NCBI RefSeq assembly: GCF_016820495.1
Contig: NZ_JADHDU010000004.1
Location: 62,001 to 126,000 of the forward strand
DNA from: Planococcus beigongshangi
GTDB taxonomy: Bacteria; Bacillota; Bacilli; Bacillales_A; Planococcaceae
DNA: 64,000 nt
Direction: 5' to 3'
Shown here: in pieces, positions 62,952 to 64,000 of the stretch
Position numbering within the stretch: position 1 is the stretch's first letter
How the letters are laid out: the number at the start of each line of letters is the position of its first letter
Position numbers and translations under genes: made by a program
Notes under the pieces: model-generated
Told to the model about the DNA's origin: nothing
The model's input: only the letters and a program-made list of their open reading frames with translations
Databases searched by the model: none

Positions 62952-63338
62952 GTGGCGGAAGAAAAGCAGGAAATACGCAATGATCTGATCGGCGATATTT
63001 TGAGGGAATATGAAAAGACCGGAGGCATGGATAATCTGCCGGGAACCGGTAAACCGTTGCCTTCCGAATACTTCTCGGGTGACTTGTTCCAGCAGTTCCA
63101 GCGGGTGGCTAACGAGCAGGGTTACAAACCGCATTGGCTTAAATTGCAGCATGAAATCCGGGACCGGATACATGCAATACAGGAAAGACGCCAAGCAGGA
63201 AAGCACAGGGACGTGCCATTGCTCATTACGAAAATCAACGAGAAAATCCACGAATTCAATCAATCCTGCCCGGTGCCGCTTCAAAAAGGGTCGATCACGA
63301 TGGAGAATATCGACCGGATGGCCAGCAGATGGGAATAA
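62952..63338 (+). CDS. DUF1992 / DnaJ-homologue-C28-domain protein
   Basis: 128 residues, helical. It has the DUF1992 signature ILREYEKTGGMDNLPGTGKPL (read across residues ~15-35, with GKPL the key end), and later NEKIHEFNQSCPVP. The domain occurs in small bacterial proteins and in eukaryotic DNAJC28, with no known activity. The start is GTG at 62952 with AAGGGG eight bases ahead. It may share a transcript with the thioesterase. Confidence 0.85.
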   Translation: MAEEKQEIRNDLIGDILREYEKTGGMDNLPGTGKPLPSEYFSGDLFQQFQRVANEQGYKPHWLKLQHEIRDRIHAIQERRQAGKHRDVPLLITKINEKIHEFNQSCPVPLQKGSITMENIDRMASRWE

Positions 63339-63350
63339 TAATTTTTGCTT

Positions 63351-63390
63351 AACAAAGGACCTCGCCTCGGCGAAGTCCTTTGTTGGTTTA
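63351..63390 (+). terminator. Likely terminator after the DUF1992 gene
   Basis: AACAAAGGAC-C-TCGCC pairs with GGCGA-A-GTCCTTTGTT; only a short T tail (GGTTT) follows. Confidence 0.65.
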
Positions 63391-63460
63391 ACGGACCCAT
63401 TTTTAGGGGAATTTTATAGGAAATGAATTTTTGGAAATCGAAAGGGAGGAGTGAGCAGCA

Positions 63461-63847
63461 ATGGAAAGAAAAGAGGAGACACCGAAGATGAAAAAGGAAG
63501 AAACGATTGAGGTGGAAACGTCGGAGCGGGTAGGCGAAACGCCGGCGGAACCGATCCCGGAGACACCAGTGGAACCGATTCCGGAGACACCAGTGGAACC
63601 GATTCCGGAGACACCGGCGGAACCGGCCACGAAAGTGAAAGCGGAGAAGCCGGCGAAAAAGGAACGGGTTGAATCGCCGCCGGCCGAAGCGGAAGAAGTC
63701 GAGGAAATCGATGAACAGACAGAAGAGGAAAATGAAACCAGCCGCTTCAGTAAAATTTACAGCAATGTGGCGTCAAACCGTTATGAAAATCTGCGCACCA
63801 GTTATATAGAAAATCAGGCGAAAGAATTGAGGAAAAAAAGAAAATAA
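63461..63847 (+). CDS. Acidic, largely disordered protein with PETPVEPI repeats
   Basis: 128 residues, no signal or membrane helix. The first 75 residues are Glu, Pro, Thr, Val and Lys, with three near-identical eight-residue units (PETPVEPI, PETPVEPI, PETPAEPA) encoded by 24-base repeats. The last 40 residues look folded or helical (FSKIYSNVASNRYENLRTSY). I do not recognise a family. GGGAGGAG lies about ten bases before ATG. The repeat number could vary between strains. Confidence 0.6.
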   Translation: MERKEETPKMKKEETIEVETSERVGETPAEPIPETPVEPIPETPVEPIPETPAEPATKVKAEKPAKKERVESPPAEAEEVEEIDEQTEEENETSRFSKIYSNVASNRYENLRTSYIENQAKELRKKRK

Positions 63848-63873
63848 AACGGGGGCGTGCTGTCCCGCGTTTT

Positions 63874-63913
63874 ATGATTGTCCAAATTCAAGTCGGCCCA
63901 GCACTTCGGGTCA
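63874..63913 (+). repeat. Fragment of the 124-bp-type hairpin repeat
   Basis: ATTGTCCAAATTCAAGTCGG then CCCAGCACTTCGGGTCAT corresponds to the beginning of the diverged unit near 59428 (ATTGTCCAGGCTCCGG, CCCAGCTCTTCGGGTCAT). It ends at the stop codon of the truncated gene that follows on the other strand. Confidence 0.6.
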
Positions 63914-64000
63914 TCTCTCGCCTTTGCGTTTCCTTAGCTTCTCCATTTCTTCAGAAACAACGAAAGCCAGATCATCGTTGCCGAACATCTGGAGAATCTC
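63911..64000 (-). CDS. 3' end of an unidentified gene, cut by the window edge
   Basis: On the minus strand an open frame enters at 64000 and ends with TGA at 63913-63911. It reads 29 residues including MFGNDDLAFVVSEEMEKLRK and a basic tail KRKGER. The codon use looks coding, and the acidic-then-basic helix is protein-like, but the family cannot be told from so short a piece. Confidence 0.5.
   Translation of the reverse strand, partial: EILQMFGNDDLAFVVSEEMEKLRKRKGER

Overview
This window reads as chromosomal DNA of a low- to mid-GC Gram-positive bacterium of the Bacillales, most like Planococcus or a close Planococcaceae relative. The support is Bacillus-type gene families (YwaF, YkvI, YvbH, YhfI, YflT, YwnB and GIY-YIG YurQ-like proteins), a type II pantothenate kinase, strong AGGAGG ribosome-binding sites, frequent TTG and GTG starts, and intergenic repeats of a kind I associate with Bacillaceae and Planococcaceae. 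The genus is inference. I see no rRNA or tRNA gene, CRISPR array, prophage or intact insertion sequence.

Layout. 0-9 kb: a SleB-type cell-wall hydrolase, a three-gene sugar ABC importer without its ATPase, an arginine-deiminase-fold hydrolase, a frameshifted acetyltransferase, small stress or housekeeping genes and a SurA_N lipoprotein. 9-15 kb: hisC, a thioredoxin-reductase-like flavoprotein, a YwaF membrane protein, and a minus-strand cassette ribA-ribD-HAD phosphatase behind Fur-box-like sequences. 15-20 kb: ferritin and fetAB (iron storage and export), then DUF485-actP (acetate uptake). 20-26 kb: coaW, nitroreductase, hemY/cgoX, catalase with a PerR-like box, and a LysM-NlpC/P60 hydrolase. 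26-31 kb: thioesterase, a 23-residue-repeat protein, a PH-domain protein and an MFS transporter. 31-36 kb: a 1477-residue bacillopeptidase-F-like subtilase. 36-46 kb: guanine riboswitch-xpt-pbuX, esterase, a protease-dead site-2-protease homologue, a ring-cleaving dioxygenase, proline dehydrogenase, membrane protein, lactonase and SCO protein. 46-52 kb: glycogen operon glgBCDA. 52-64 kb: SDR enzyme, ComEC-like MBL/HhH lipoprotein with DUF3006, YkvI, stress protein, YhfI, CDF transporter, YwnB, a 124-bp tandem repeat, pepF, thioesterase and DUF1992, ending in a truncated minus-strand gene.

Two themes link the genes. One is iron, flavin and oxidative stress: flavin-precursor enzymes behind Fur-like boxes, divergent from ferritin, with iron export, the last steps toward haem, and catalase nearby. 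The other is carbon storage and uptake: the sugar ABC importer, acetate symporter and glycogen synthesis.

The most unexplained material is intergenic. There is a composite repeat with shared ends and variable interior (15.2 and 51.7 kb), a structured leader-like repeat in front of two unrelated minus-strand genes (7.4 and 42.1 kb), two short arrays with exact 20- and 21-bp periods that both lie between convergent genes (20.8 and 23.3 kb), a Bacillales-type hairpin repeat (40.9 kb), and a recently amplified 124-bp tandem array (58.8 kb). All product names come from reading motifs and remembered families; no database search was run.
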